From Parasphingopyxis algicola (lineage in GTDB: Bacteria; Pseudomonadota; Alphaproteobacteria; Sphingomonadales; Sphingomonadaceae), in contig NZ_CP051131.1 in NCBI RefSeq assembly GCF_013378075.1, positions 2,616,501 to 2,680,500 of the forward strand: a stretch of 64,000 bases of DNA. Direction: 5' to 3'. The position numbers and the translations under genes are program-made. The stretch's first letter is position 1; every line of letters starts with the position of its first letter. The notes under the pieces were generated by a model, which worked only from the letters and a program-made list of their open reading frames with translations, made no database searches and was not told where the DNA came from. Shown here piece by piece: positions 28,683-38,021 of the stretch.

Positions 28683-28931
28683 TCATTCGAACGGTCCGCC
28701 CGGATCATCGGGATCGTCATCGCCGCCCGTTGCCATCTCGCCTTCGGCCATGCCGTTCATGGCTTCGGCCGCTTCGTCCATCGCCTCTTCCCCCTCGGCC
28801 ATCGCCTCCTCGGCCGTTTCTTCGACGGCCAGGGCCTCAGCGTCCGCGGCCTGTTCCGTGGCGGTTTCCGCACATCCGGCGATGGCCAACGGCCCAGCCA
28901 GCATCAAAAACAGATGAATTGATCTTCTCAT
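28683..28931 (-). CDS. Small acidic lipoprotein
   Basis: An 82-residue protein with a lipobox (AIAGC) around residue 19. The mature part is almost wholly Ala, Glu, Met and Asp with heptad-like spacing, probably a single helix or disordered, ending in DDDPDDPGGPFE. GAGGAGGAAT precedes the ATG. No known family; possibly a cell-envelope protein of low complexity. Confidence 0.65.
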   Translation of the reverse strand: MRRSIHLFLMLAGPLAIAGCAETATEQAADAEALAVEETAEEAMAEGEEAMDEAAEAMNGMAEGEMATGGDDDPDDPGGPFE

Positions 28932-28961
28932 ATATTCCTCCTCGTTGTCATGGTGCCGAAT

Positions 28962-29831
28962 CTATCCTTGGCCGGCATGGAGGACGGCGAGCGCGCCAAT
29001 ATCGCCGTCACAAACGTCCGCCAAGCTCACCAGGACCCGGTTCTTCCACCACAAATTCTCTTCGTTGCGGCCGAACAGGCCCTGCCAGGCGCCGTCGGTC
29101 TCTTGGACGGTAGCCGAAATGCGGGCGACTTCGAGATCGCACCGAACGACGAAATCGAAGATCCGTATGTCCCGTTCGCCCGGTTCGATGTCATGTTCTG
29201 CGATCCCCGAAAAACGGCGTACCCGGTCGAACCGCAATTCGCTCTGATTGGCGAAGCCGCGAGCCGCCTGATAGATACCCGGACGCTGCGGATAGAAGCG
29301 CGGCACGGGATCGCTCCGCAGGCAATCGGCTGGATACTGCGCCGTGGCCGTCGGTTCGAAATAGATCCATGGCCGCCAAAGCGTTCGCGGCCAGTATTCG
29401 GGCGGGAGTGCCACAATGTCCAGGAGGCACAGAGTGTTGGGTAGTACGCTCAGCAGTCGTACATCCCAGCGCTCGAGTTCGAGCAGCGTATGGCCGGCAT
29501 TTTCGACGATCACTTTGGCTTCGATCAGGGCATGGTTCTCGTCGAGCCGGACGGCGGTGACTTCCAGGTCGAGGATCGCGTGGGGCTCCGTCCGCCGGTC
29601 GAAAAAATACCAGGAGCCGGCCGCGATCAGCGCGACGACGGTGATCGCCGCTTGCAGGGTCTGCGCGATATATTTGGGCCGCTCGTCCTCCGGATAGGTG
29701 CGCGCCAGCCACCCCATCGAGAGATAGAGCAGCAGGAATGCAACGATGCAGATCAGGAATACGATATCGCCCTCCCGTCGCGTCGCGCGTGTCCTAGCGC
29801 GGATTTGACGCCGGCGAGCCGGAGATGGCAC
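28962..29831 (-). CDS. Membrane-anchored protein of unknown function
   Basis: A 289-residue protein with two N-terminal membrane helices (VFLICIVAFLLLYLSMGWL and a second around residues 58-76), then a large soluble region expected in the periplasm. That part looks beta-rich and contains four scattered cysteines. The first 23 residues are very basic, so the true start may be the GTG near residue 24. No family recognised. It faces the small lipoprotein gene on the same strand with 30 bases between. Confidence 0.62.
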   Translation of the reverse strand: MPSPARRRQIRARTRATRREGDIVFLICIVAFLLLYLSMGWLARTYPEDERPKYIAQTLQAAITVVALIAAGSWYFFDRRTEPHAILDLEVTAVRLDENHALIEAKVIVENAGHTLLELERWDVRLLSVLPNTLCLLDIVALPPEYWPRTLWRPWIYFEPTATAQYPADCLRSDPVPRFYPQRPGIYQAARGFANQSELRFDRVRRFSGIAEHDIEPGERDIRIFDFVVRCDLEVARISATVQETDGAWQGLFGRNEENLWWKNRVLVSLADVCDGDIGALAVLHAGQG

Positions 29832-29900
29832 CGGGATGGATCAAATCGGGCGGCTCGCGCTTTGATCCTTCGACACCAGCTTCAACCGGAAAGAACGAGA

Positions 29901-30479
29901 ATGAAACTCTATTACAGCCCCGGCGCCTGCAGCCTTGCGAGCCATATCGCGCTTGTCGAAAGCGGGCGGGACTTCGACGCCGTGAAAGTCGATCTGTCCC
30001 GGCACGAGACCGAAAATGGCCAGGATTTTTACGGGATCAGCAAGCGCGGTTATGTCCCGGTCATCGAGACCGATGAGGGCGTGCTGACCGAAAATCCGGC
30101 CGTTCTCGCCTATCTCGCGCGGTACACCGATGCCGCGCCCGAGGGCCGGGCCTGGTACAAGATGCTCGAATGGATCGGCTATGTCGGCTCGGAGATCCAC
30201 GGCGCCTACGGCCCTCTGTTCGGCAATGGCGGCGAGGCCGAAAAGGTGAACGCGAAGGACGAGGTCGCGCGCAAATTCCGGGTCGCGGTGGATATTCTCG
30301 ACCGGGACGACTGGCTCGTCGCCGACCGGCCGACCGTCGCCGACAATTATCTGTTCGTGACGACGCTCTGGGCGCGCAAGATGGGGATCGATACGCCTGA
30401 CTGGATCGCCGATTTCCGCGACCGCAATCTCGCGCGCGACAGCGTGAAGAAAGCGATGGCGGCTGAGGGGCTCGGCTAG
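29901..30479 (+). CDS. Glutathione S-transferase family protein
   Basis: A 192-residue cytosolic protein of the bacterial beta-class GST type. The N-terminal thioredoxin-like half opens with MKLYYSPGACSLASHIALVE, which contains the Cys10 typical of beta GSTs, then GYVPVIETDEG with the cis-proline and LTENPAVLAYLA with the glutathione-binding residues. The C-terminal half is helical. AAGAACGAGA precedes the ATG. Its stop overlaps that of the convergent ABC-F gene in a shared CTAG. Confidence 0.92.
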   Translation: MKLYYSPGACSLASHIALVESGRDFDAVKVDLSRHETENGQDFYGISKRGYVPVIETDEGVLTENPAVLAYLARYTDAAPEGRAWYKMLEWIGYVGSEIHGAYGPLFGNGGEAEKVNAKDEVARKFRVAVDILDRDDWLVADRPTVADNYLFVTTLWARKMGIDTPDWIADFRDRNLARDSVKKAMAAEGLG

Positions 30480-32269
30480 CCGGCTTCCAGCGCCTCGGCC
30501 ATTTCCGCCACCTCGAGCCAGCGTTCCTCATGCGCGGCGCGGGTGGCGCGGGCGTCCTCGATCTCCTTGGTCAGCGCATGGAACCGGTCGGGGTCGCGCC
30601 GGTAGAGATCGGGATCGGCAAGTTCGGCCTCGGCCTTGGCGGTCGCCGTGTCGATCTTGTCGATCTCGCCGGGCAACCGGTCGAGATCGCGCTGGTCCTT
30701 GTAGCTGAGCTTGGTCGGTTTCGACGGCGACGGCGGGGCGGACGGCGAAGCTTTCGGCCTGGCGGCGGGCTTGCGCGTTTCCGCGCGCGGCTTGCGCCGC
30801 CGCTCCCAGTCCTCGTAACCGCCTGCAACGATATCGACCGTGCCCGAGCCGTCCAGACCGAGCGTCACGGTGACGGTTCGGTCGAGAAAGTCGCGGTCAT
30901 GGCTGACGATCAGCACCGTGCCCTCATAATCGGCAATGACTTCCTGCAAGAGGTCGAGCGTCTCCATGTCGAGATCGTTGGTCGGCTCGTCGAGCACCAG
31001 CAGGTTGGACGTCTTTGCGAATTCGCGCGCCAGCAACAGCCGCGAGCGTTCGCCGCCCGAAAAGGTACCGATCCTGGCATCGGTGAGCGTCGGATCGAAC
31101 AGGAAATCCTTCAGATACGCCTCGATCCGCTTGGGCGTGCCGTTCACATCGATCCAGTCGCTACCCTCGGTCAGCACGTCGCGGACGCGTTTTTCCGGTT
31201 CCATCAGCGCGCGCTGCTGGTCGATGATCACGGCATCGAGCGTCTTCGCGCGCTTCACGCGCCCCGTATCGGGCTGGATCTCGCCGGTCAGAAGCTTGAG
31301 TAGCGTCGTCTTGCCCGCGCCGTTCGCGCCGACGATGCCGATCCGGTCGCCACGCTGAATCTTGAGGGTGAAATCGTCGATGATGGTGCGGTCGCCATAG
31401 CTCTTGGAGACCTTGCGCGCGTCGATCACGCTCTTTGCCTTCACCTCGTCGCTCTCGACAGAGAGCTTGGCGACGCCCGTCGGGCCGAGCATCTTCTCCC
31501 GCTGCGCGCGCAGCTCGTACAGCTTCGTCAGCCGTCCCTGGTTGCGTTTGCGCCGCGCGGTGACGCCGCGATGCAGCCAGTGCGTCTCGATCTTCAGTTT
31601 CGCGTCCATCCGCTCGGCGGCCTTCGCCTCCTCGGCGTAGATTTTCTCGACCCAGGCGTCGTACCCGCCAAAGCCGATCTCGGCGCGGCGGAGATTGCCG
31701 CGGTCGAGCCACAGGGTCGAGCGGGTCAGGCGTTTGAGGAACGTCCGGTCATGGCTGATCGCGATGAAGGCGCCCGTGTAGCGGCCGAGCCAGTCTTCGA
31801 GCCAGTCGATCGCGGTCAGGTCGAGATGGTTGGTCGGCTCGTCGAGAAGGAGCAGGTCCGGATTTTGCGCGAGCGCCCGGGATATCGCCGCTCGCCGCCG
31901 TTCCCCGCCCGATGCGGTGTCGGCAGGCGTATCGAGATCGATGCCGAGCTGGCCCGCGATCGCCTCTATCTCGTGCGGCGCGGGCGCATCCTCGCCATCG
32001 AGCGCCCAGTCTTTCAGCGTCGCATGGCCCACCATATCCGGGTCCTGTTCGAGCAGCACGACGCGCGTGCCCGGCTGGATCGTTCGCCGCCCCTCATCGG
32101 CCTCTATCTGGTCGGCCAGCAGGCGGAACAGCGTCGTCTTGCCCGTCCCGTTGCGGCCGATCAGCGCGAGCCGGTCGCGCGCACCGATATGAAGGTCGAG
32201 CCCGCGGAACAGCCAGCCCGTGCCCTGGTTGAGGCCGAGATTTTCGAAAGAGAGGATGGGTGCGGCCAT
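30476..32269 (-). CDS. ABC-F family ATPase (Uup-like)
   Basis: A 597-residue cytosolic protein with two ABC domains and no membrane segment. Walker A motifs are GRNGTGKTT near 39 and GANGAGKTT near 320; signature motifs are SGGERRR and SGGERSR; Walker B stretches are LLLDEPTNHLD and LVLDEPTNDLD. A linker between the domains and a C-terminal basic, coiled-coil tail (after about residue 510) match Uup. ABC-F proteins of this type act on the ribosome or on branched DNA. Substrate export is not expected. Confidence 0.93.
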   Translation of the reverse strand: MAAPILSFENLGLNQGTGWLFRGLDLHIGARDRLALIGRNGTGKTTLFRLLADQIEADEGRRTIQPGTRVVLLEQDPDMVGHATLKDWALDGEDAPAPHEIEAIAGQLGIDLDTPADTASGGERRRAAISRALAQNPDLLLLDEPTNHLDLTAIDWLEDWLGRYTGAFIAISHDRTFLKRLTRSTLWLDRGNLRRAEIGFGGYDAWVEKIYAEEAKAAERMDAKLKIETHWLHRGVTARRKRNQGRLTKLYELRAQREKMLGPTGVAKLSVESDEVKAKSVIDARKVSKSYGDRTIIDDFTLKIQRGDRIGIVGANGAGKTTLLKLLTGEIQPDTGRVKRAKTLDAVIIDQQRALMEPEKRVRDVLTEGSDWIDVNGTPKRIEAYLKDFLFDPTLTDARIGTFSGGERSRLLLAREFAKTSNLLVLDEPTNDLDMETLDLLQEVIADYEGTVLIVSHDRDFLDRTVTVTLGLDGSGTVDIVAGGYEDWERRRKPRAETRKPAARPKASPSAPPSPSKPTKLSYKDQRDLDRLPGEIDKIDTATAKAEAELADPDLYRRDPDRFHALTKEIEDARATRAAHEERWLEVAEMAEALEAG

Positions 32270-32324
32270 GGCGGCGCTTCATTCCGCGACGCCGCCTGCT
32301 TGTCAAAACTATTCGCGCCGCGAC

Positions 32325-32936
32325 TTAGCAGGTCAGATCGCCATATTCGAAGCCATGGGTCGGCGTCGCCAGGAGCCGTGGCAGCCCGAAATACTCGGCA
32401 ACGTCGCGGGCGCCGCGATTGCAGAACTCCTCGACTTCGGCGAATTGCGGATAGCTGTAATATTGGGCGGCCCAGTCGGCCTCATCCTTCGCGCGAACCT
32501 TCTTTCGCCCGTGTTTCGCTTTGCGCAGCTTTCGATACGCGTCCCATTGCTGCCGCCGGACCCGGTCTCCGGCTTCGCAGCCATGGATCACTTCGTGCAG
32601 CGCGATGAATTCCAGTCCGCCCGAATGCGCGCCCCATCCGAGTACGGTCGAATAACGGATCGTCGAGACCTTGCTGGGAAAATCGAACATGCCGCCATAG
32701 CCCGGCTGGAAGGCATCGCCGACGACGAGAAAATGGATCTTGTCCCACACCGCGTTGAACTCTTTGGCGGTCAGTTCGCTGCCGTCGGCGAAGGGTATCG
32801 ACCATTGTTTGCCGAGCTGCGCGATAGTGTTCGTGAAGCTGTCGATGAACCGCCGGAGATGGACGTCCGCGTCGCGGATCGCGATGATGGTTTCCGGCTT
32901 CAGCTCGTCGGATATCTTGTTCGATACACTGGCCAT
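32325..32936 (-). CDS. Putative HExxH-containing protein of unknown function
   Basis: A 203-residue soluble protein without signal peptide. It contains ALHEVIHGCE, a zincin-type HExxH, in the middle, preceded by a segment of mixed structure and followed by a lysine-rich patch (KLRKAKHGRKKVRAK). A third zinc ligand could not be assigned. No family was recognised. The ribosome site is weak. Metalloprotease activity is only a motif-based possibility. Confidence 0.62.
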   Translation of the reverse strand: MASVSNKISDELKPETIIAIRDADVHLRRFIDSFTNTIAQLGKQWSIPFADGSELTAKEFNAVWDKIHFLVVGDAFQPGYGGMFDFPSKVSTIRYSTVLGWGAHSGGLEFIALHEVIHGCEAGDRVRRQQWDAYRKLRKAKHGRKKVRAKDEADWAAQYYSYPQFAEVEEFCNRGARDVAEYFGLPRLLATPTHGFEYGDLTC

Positions 32937-33036
32937 GGCCGTGGCATCGTGCGCCCATTCCGGGCCGGTTGCGATTTCAGAACGATCCGAAGTGGAGGGT
33001 ATCGGACGGGCAGTCGCGCCGTACCTCGGCCGGCGG

Positions 33037-34389
33037 TCAGTCCCGACGGGTCCGGATCAGCGGCAGCCCGCCGTCCGGTTTCAGGGTCACGGTGCCGACC
33101 GGGCGCACGATATGGCCCGGCGGGAGTTGGAAGCGCCAGGCCGCAAGCCAGTGGGCGAGAATGACCAGCGCCTCGACGATCGAAAAGCGCATGCCGACAC
33201 AGACGCGCGGCCCGCCGCCGAACGGGACATATTGGAAGCGATGCTGCTTCGCCTTGGCATCCGGCAGAAACCGGTCGGCGTCGAACGCATCGGGATCGTC
33301 CCACAGCGCCTTGTGGCGATGCAACACCCAGGGCCAGATCGAGACGATATCGCCGGGCTCGACCGCCGTGCCGCTCAGCTCGTCATGCCCGATCGCCTGG
33401 CGATCGAAGCGCGGCACGGGCGGATAGAGACGCAACGTCTCGTCGAGGACGCGGCGGAGCAGGGGGAGGCGGTCGGCCAGAGTCGCCGGCTCTCCGTCGG
33501 CAAGCGCGGCCCGGGCTTCCGCCGCGGCCTGCTCCTGCAGATCGGGCTGGGCGGCGAGCGTATAGAGCGTCCAGGTGACCGCATTGGCCGTGGTCTCATG
33601 CCCGGCGAGGTAGAAGGTCGCCGCATTGTCGACCGCCAGCTGCAGCGCTTCGGCCGGGCTGAAACGGTCGTGCAGGTCGCTGATCAATTGCCCGAGAAAA
33701 TCGTCGCCGCCATCGGGCAGCCGGTCGCGCACCACATTGGCGAGCGTCCGGCGCAGCTCCTTCTGCGCGCGCTGGCCCGCGCGCATCGTGCGGTTCCAGG
33801 GCACGGGCGGCAGGCCGAGAATCGCCGACAGCCGCACCTCGCCTCCGGCCTTGAGCGAGGCGGCGATATTGTGCATCGCTTCGGGCGTTTTAAGCCGGGG
33901 ATCGCCGCCGAACAGCGTATCGGCGATGATCGTCATCGTCGTCGCCGTCGCTTCGGCCGCCATGTCGCCGGTGGAGCCGTCCGGCCAGCCGGCCATGCGC
34001 GCCTCGGCGGTAGACGCGAAAATGGACGCGACACTCTCGACCGCGCCGGGCGTGAAGCTCGCCGCGACGATCCGCCGCTGCGCGCGCCACAGATCGCCGT
34101 CCGCGCTCAACAGCCCCTTGCCGATCATCGGCGCGATCAGCTTCTTGACGATATCGGGCTTGGCATAATTGGCGGCATTGGTCTGGAGCACCCGCTGCAC
34201 GGCGTCGGGGTCGAGCGGGATATGGACGGTGAAGCGCAACACCTGGCGGCGGATATGCCGTATCTCGAACGCCTTTTGCGACCAGCCATAGACCGAATTG
34301 CGCGCCCGCTCGCCAAACAGGCCCCGCCATACCGGCGCGGCGACGGCCTCGCGCGGCGGATGGGGCGGGACGAAGCGCGGTTCGCTCAT
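33037..34389 (-). CDS. Cytochrome P450
   Basis: A 450-residue soluble haem monooxygenase. The I-helix oxygen motif AGHETT is near residue 263, the ExxR motif ETLR near 314, and the haem-binding loop FGGGPRVCVG carries the axial Cys397. The family resembles CYP enzymes acting on lipids or hydrophobic compounds, but the substrate cannot be assigned. No ferredoxin or reductase gene is adjacent. It is divergent to the TonB-dependent receptor gene. Confidence 0.94.
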   Translation of the reverse strand: MSEPRFVPPHPPREAVAAPVWRGLFGERARNSVYGWSQKAFEIRHIRRQVLRFTVHIPLDPDAVQRVLQTNAANYAKPDIVKKLIAPMIGKGLLSADGDLWRAQRRIVAASFTPGAVESVASIFASTAEARMAGWPDGSTGDMAAEATATTMTIIADTLFGGDPRLKTPEAMHNIAASLKAGGEVRLSAILGLPPVPWNRTMRAGQRAQKELRRTLANVVRDRLPDGGDDFLGQLISDLHDRFSPAEALQLAVDNAATFYLAGHETTANAVTWTLYTLAAQPDLQEQAAAEARAALADGEPATLADRLPLLRRVLDETLRLYPPVPRFDRQAIGHDELSGTAVEPGDIVSIWPWVLHRHKALWDDPDAFDADRFLPDAKAKQHRFQYVPFGGGPRVCVGMRFSIVEALVILAHWLAAWRFQLPPGHIVRPVGTVTLKPDGGLPLIRTRRD

Positions 34390-34538
34390 GGTCGCCGCCG
34401 GACGGGCGTTTGCAGTGCCATGCCAGCGGTTTACGCGGCGCGCCGATACGCCTCAAGCCTGTTCGCATGGCCAGGCTGGCATTGCCGACCGGCCCGGCCG
34501 TTTTGCTGTTGACCCTTCCAAAGCAGCCTCTTATTAAT

Positions 34539-34557
34539 ATTGCGAATCACTCGCATT
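34539..34557. promoter_or_regulatory. Candidate Fur box upstream of the TonB-dependent receptor
   Basis: The 19-mer ATTGCGAATCACTCGCATT is an imperfect palindrome with TGCGA and TCGCA half-sites separated by five bases. It lies 29 bases before the GTG start of the receptor gene and resembles Fur-type sites of alphaproteobacteria. Repression by iron is inferred. Confidence 0.6.
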
Positions 34558-34586
34558 AGCAAGTGAGGATCCGTAGGGGAATTTCA

Positions 34587-36809
34587 GTGAGCCGCATATC
34601 GTTTCTGGCGACCGCCGCCTTGGCAGGGGTCGCAATCGGCCATTCTCCCGTGCGCGCCGCGGAGGCGGCGATGGACGCCGTCGACGCCCGGCCGGTGATC
34701 ACCGTAACCGCGACCCGGCTGCCGCAGCTCACCAGCGAGGTGCCGGTGACGGTCACGGTGATTGACGAGGAGGAGATCGCCGATCTGCTCGCCACCGATA
34801 TCCGTGATATCCTGCGCTTCGAGCCCGGCGTGACCGTCCGCCGCGCGCCGGCGCGGTTCGGCGGCGTGCTCGGATCGACGGGGCGGGATGGAAACGCCGA
34901 TATCAATATTCGCGGCATCGGCGGCAATCGCGTGCTGATCCAGGTCGACGGCATCCGGGCACCGAACGGTTTCACCTTCGGCGCCCAGGCGGCCGGGCGC
35001 GGCGACTATGTCGATATCGGGCTCGTCAAATCGCTGGAAGTCCTGCGCGGACCCGGTTCCGCGCTGTACGGATCGGACGGCCTGGCCGGGGTCGTCAGTT
35101 TCCAGACCTCGGATCCCGAGGATCTGCTGGACGAGCAGCGCGCCATCACCGGCTCGCTGCGCGCCACCTATGATTCGGCGAGCGAGGAATTTTCCGAGAC
35201 CGCGATCCTGGCGGGGCGCACCGGCGACTGGTCGGCGATGATCGCCTATAGCCGGCGCGACGGCGAGGAACTCGACAATGAGGGCGATGTCGGCGGCACC
35301 GGCGAGACCCGCACGCGTCCCAATCCGCAGGACACACGCTCCGATGCACTGCTCGGCAAGATTGTCTACGCGCCGCATCCCGATCATCGCATCCGGCTGA
35401 CCGGCGAGTGGCTCGACAGCCGCGTTTCGGGCGACATATTGAGCGCGCGCGTCACCTCGCCCTTCACCGGCGCGACGACCGACCAGCTGCTCTCGCGCGA
35501 CACGATCGAGCGGATGCGGTTCAGCCTCGACTGGCGCTATCAGCCGGGTCCGGATCACGACGGGATAATCGATTCCGTTTGGATAGCGTTCTACTGGCAG
35601 GATGCCGACAACCGGCAGTTCGCCGACGAGGACAGAAGCGGCCCGACCGACCCGCCCGACCGCTTCCGAACCAATACGTTCGATAACCGGGTGTATGGCG
35701 CCCATGCGGAAGCCAGTGCCGGTTTCAGCACGGGCGGCATCGAGCACGACATCGTGTTCGGCGGCGACATCTCCTTCACCAACCAGACTGGCCTGCGCGA
35801 CGGCGACGTGCCGCCGGTCGGCGAGACTTTCCCGAGCGCGGCCTTTCCCGAGACCGACTTCATGCTCGGCGGCGTGTTCATCGGTAACCGGATGACGATC
35901 GGGCCGGTCTCGCTCTTTCCGGCATTGCGTTTCGATTTCTACGATCTCGATCCGAAGGACGATCCGCTGCTGCCGGCTTTCGATCCGGCCGGGCAGGACG
36001 GTTCGCGGGTAACGCCCAGGATTGGTGCGGTCGTCGATATGGGATCGGGTTTCAGCGTTTACGCAAATTACGCGCAAGGATTCCGCGCGCCCGAGCCGAG
36101 CCAGGTCAACCAGTTCTTCGAGAATTTCATCTTCGGCTACACCTCGCTCCCCAATCCCGATCTCGAGCCCGAGACCAGCGAGACCTGGGAAGGCGGCGTC
36201 CGCTATGTCGGCGATATCTTCACCGCCTCGCTGACCGGCTTTATCGGCCGCTACGACGATTTTATCAGCCAAGAGGTCGTTTCGGGCAGTTTCCGTCCGG
36301 GCGATCCCGGCGTCTTCCAGTTCGTCAATCTCGAAAGCGTCGATATCGAAGGGCTGGAAGGCCGGGCCTCGTTCGATTTTCCCGGCGGTTTCGATGTCGA
36401 TGCGAGCTTCGCCTGGGCGACCGGAGACGTCATCCAGCCGGATGGTTCAAAAGCGCCGCTCTCAACGATCAACCCGCTCGAAATCGTGCTCGGCGCGGGC
36501 TGGCGCGATCCCGATAACCGGTTCGGCGGCCAGGCGATCATGACCTTCGCCGCGCGCAAGGATCTGGAAGATGCCCAAGGCGTCTGCACCGCTGAGTGTT
36601 TCCGGCCCGGCAGTTTCACCGTGTTCGACGTCACCGGCTTCTGGCGGATCAACGACGCCTTCACCTTGCGCGCAGGCCTCTTCAATATTTTCGACACCCG
36701 ATATGCCTGGTGGGCCGATGTGCGCGGGCTGACCGTCGACGCCCCCGATCTCGACGCCTTCACCCAGCCGGGCCGCAATGTCCGCGTCTCGCTGACCGCC
36801 CGTTTTTGA
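34587..36809 (+). CDS. TonB-dependent receptor (haem/iron type)
   Basis: A 740-residue outer-membrane receptor. After a signal peptide ending at VRAAEA, the plug domain shows the TonB-box-like VITVTATRL, then NADINIRGIGGNRVLIQVDG and LRGPGSALYGSDGLAGVV; the rest is a beta barrel ending in the terminal phenylalanine (SLTARF). The plug resembles haem/siderophore receptors. GTG 34587 is preferred over GTG 34563 because AGGGGA lies at suitable distance. A Fur-like site just upstream and the DUF6607 gene just downstream support an iron or haem uptake role. Confidence 0.92.
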   Translation: MSRISFLATAALAGVAIGHSPVRAAEAAMDAVDARPVITVTATRLPQLTSEVPVTVTVIDEEEIADLLATDIRDILRFEPGVTVRRAPARFGGVLGSTGRDGNADINIRGIGGNRVLIQVDGIRAPNGFTFGAQAAGRGDYVDIGLVKSLEVLRGPGSALYGSDGLAGVVSFQTSDPEDLLDEQRAITGSLRATYDSASEEFSETAILAGRTGDWSAMIAYSRRDGEELDNEGDVGGTGETRTRPNPQDTRSDALLGKIVYAPHPDHRIRLTGEWLDSRVSGDILSARVTSPFTGATTDQLLSRDTIERMRFSLDWRYQPGPDHDGIIDSVWIAFYWQDADNRQFADEDRSGPTDPPDRFRTNTFDNRVYGAHAEASAGFSTGGIEHDIVFGGDISFTNQTGLRDGDVPPVGETFPSAAFPETDFMLGGVFIGNRMTIGPVSLFPALRFDFYDLDPKDDPLLPAFDPAGQDGSRVTPRIGAVVDMGSGFSVYANYAQGFRAPEPSQVNQFFENFIFGYTSLPNPDLEPETSETWEGGVRYVGDIFTASLTGFIGRYDDFISQEVVSGSFRPGDPGVFQFVNLESVDIEGLEGRASFDFPGGFDVDASFAWATGDVIQPDGSKAPLSTINPLEIVLGAGWRDPDNRFGGQAIMTFAARKDLEDAQGVCTAECFRPGSFTVFDVTGFWRINDAFTLRAGLFNIFDTRYAWWADVRGLTVDAPDLDAFTQPGRNVRVSLTARF

Positions 36810-36826
36810 CCATGAGGGGAATGACC

Positions 36827-37813
36827 ATGACCAGACCACGCCTTGTTCGCGCCATGCTCGGCGCCGCGCTTTTCACCGCCCTGCCGATTGCGCCCGTCGC
36901 GGCTACCGATCCGCTGCCCGAACGCAGCGCCGCCGAGGAAGCGGCCAGCTTCCAGGCCGATCGCGCGGCCATTCTCTCGATGGCGGGCGACTATCGCGTG
37001 CGGTTCGATATGCGCGAGACGACGAGCTGGCGGGACGATTACACGCCGCTCGAACCCAAACTGTCCGGCGGCTTCGAAAGCGTCCGCGTGATCGAGGACA
37101 CGGGGCGTTTCATCAGCCTCCAGCATCTGCTGGTGGTCGGCGATGCCGACAACCCGATGGTCGTCAAGCACTGGCGGCAGGACTGGACCTACGAGCCCGA
37201 AACCTATCTCGCCTATGCCGGCGAGGGACGCTGGAACCTCGAACCCGTTCCCGAGGATCGCCGACGCGGCGGCTGGTCGCAGACCGTCTGGCAGGTCGAC
37301 GATTCCCCGCGCTATGGCGCCTATGGCCGCTGGACCGAAGAAGGCGGCGTGCGGCGCTGGCGGTCGAGCTGGACCTGGCGGCCGCTGGCCCGCCGCGATG
37401 CGGTGCGCGATCCGCGCTACGACCGCTACCTCGCGATCAACCGCCACTCGCCGATGCCCGGCGGCTGGGTCCACTGGCAGGACAATATGAAGATGGGCCC
37501 GGTCGATGGCGAAGTTGCGCCGTTCGTCCAGGAATCGGTGCTCAACACCTATGCGGTCACCGAGGATTACGACCCGGCGCCGGCCGACGCCTATTGGGAG
37601 CAGACTCAAAGCTATTGGGCGGCCGTGCGCCAGGCCTGGGACGCGGCGATCCGGGCGGATAACGGCATCACGCTGACCGAAGAGCCCAATATGGGCAATA
37701 CCATCGCCGCGACGCTCTACAGCCTCGGCGAAGCGATCGCTGCTGGCGAGCGCGACCAGGCCTCGGCCATCGCCGAAGCGCGCGAGGCGATCCTGAGCGG
37801 CAGCGGCGGATAG
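36827..37813 (+). CDS. DUF6607 family exported protein
   Basis: A 328-residue protein with a signal peptide ending around AATDPLPE. It is rich in Trp and Tyr (for example HWRQDWTYEPETYLAYAGEG) and resembles the DUF6607 family. Of three nearby ATGs (36812, 36821, 36827) the last has GAGGGGA at ideal distance. It follows the TonB-dependent receptor by 17 bases, so it is probably iron-regulated and periplasmic or outer-membrane associated, an accessory to uptake. The mechanism is unknown. Confidence 0.83.
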   Translation: MTRPRLVRAMLGAALFTALPIAPVAATDPLPERSAAEEAASFQADRAAILSMAGDYRVRFDMRETTSWRDDYTPLEPKLSGGFESVRVIEDTGRFISLQHLLVVGDADNPMVVKHWRQDWTYEPETYLAYAGEGRWNLEPVPEDRRRGGWSQTVWQVDDSPRYGAYGRWTEEGGVRRWRSSWTWRPLARRDAVRDPRYDRYLAINRHSPMPGGWVHWQDNMKMGPVDGEVAPFVQESVLNTYAVTEDYDPAPADAYWEQTQSYWAAVRQAWDAAIRADNGITLTEEPNMGNTIAATLYSLGEAIAAGERDQASAIAEAREAILSGSGG

Positions 37814-37916
37814 GGCGCCAACACCGCATTGCGCCGCTTCCTTGCAACCGGCGGCGCAGGGCCGGCTCCCCCTTCCCAGCTCCCCCAAAGAGCGTGCCCG
37901 GGAAAGGCCGGCCACT

Positions 37917-37959
37917 GGGCGCTTCGCGGATTATGGTCCCGCGGAGCGCCCTTTTCTTT
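37917..37959 (+). terminator. Rho-independent terminator
   Basis: Stem of 13 bp with one G-T pair (GGGCGCTTCGCGG / CCGCGGAGCGCCC), a 9-base loop, and the tail TTTTCTTTC. It lies about 100 bases after the DUF6607 gene and should end the receptor operon. Confidence 0.8.
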
Positions 37960-38021
37960 CTCTGGTACGATCTGCCGCGCGCGATCTGGCCAAACCGTCC
38001 AAACTCTGCCAGCTTTTCCCG

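Noticed and set aside
34584-36272. A 562-codon antisense frame opposite the TonB-dependent receptor.
   Set aside because: Low-information composition; the plus-strand frame has a signal peptide, plug motifs and terminal Phe.
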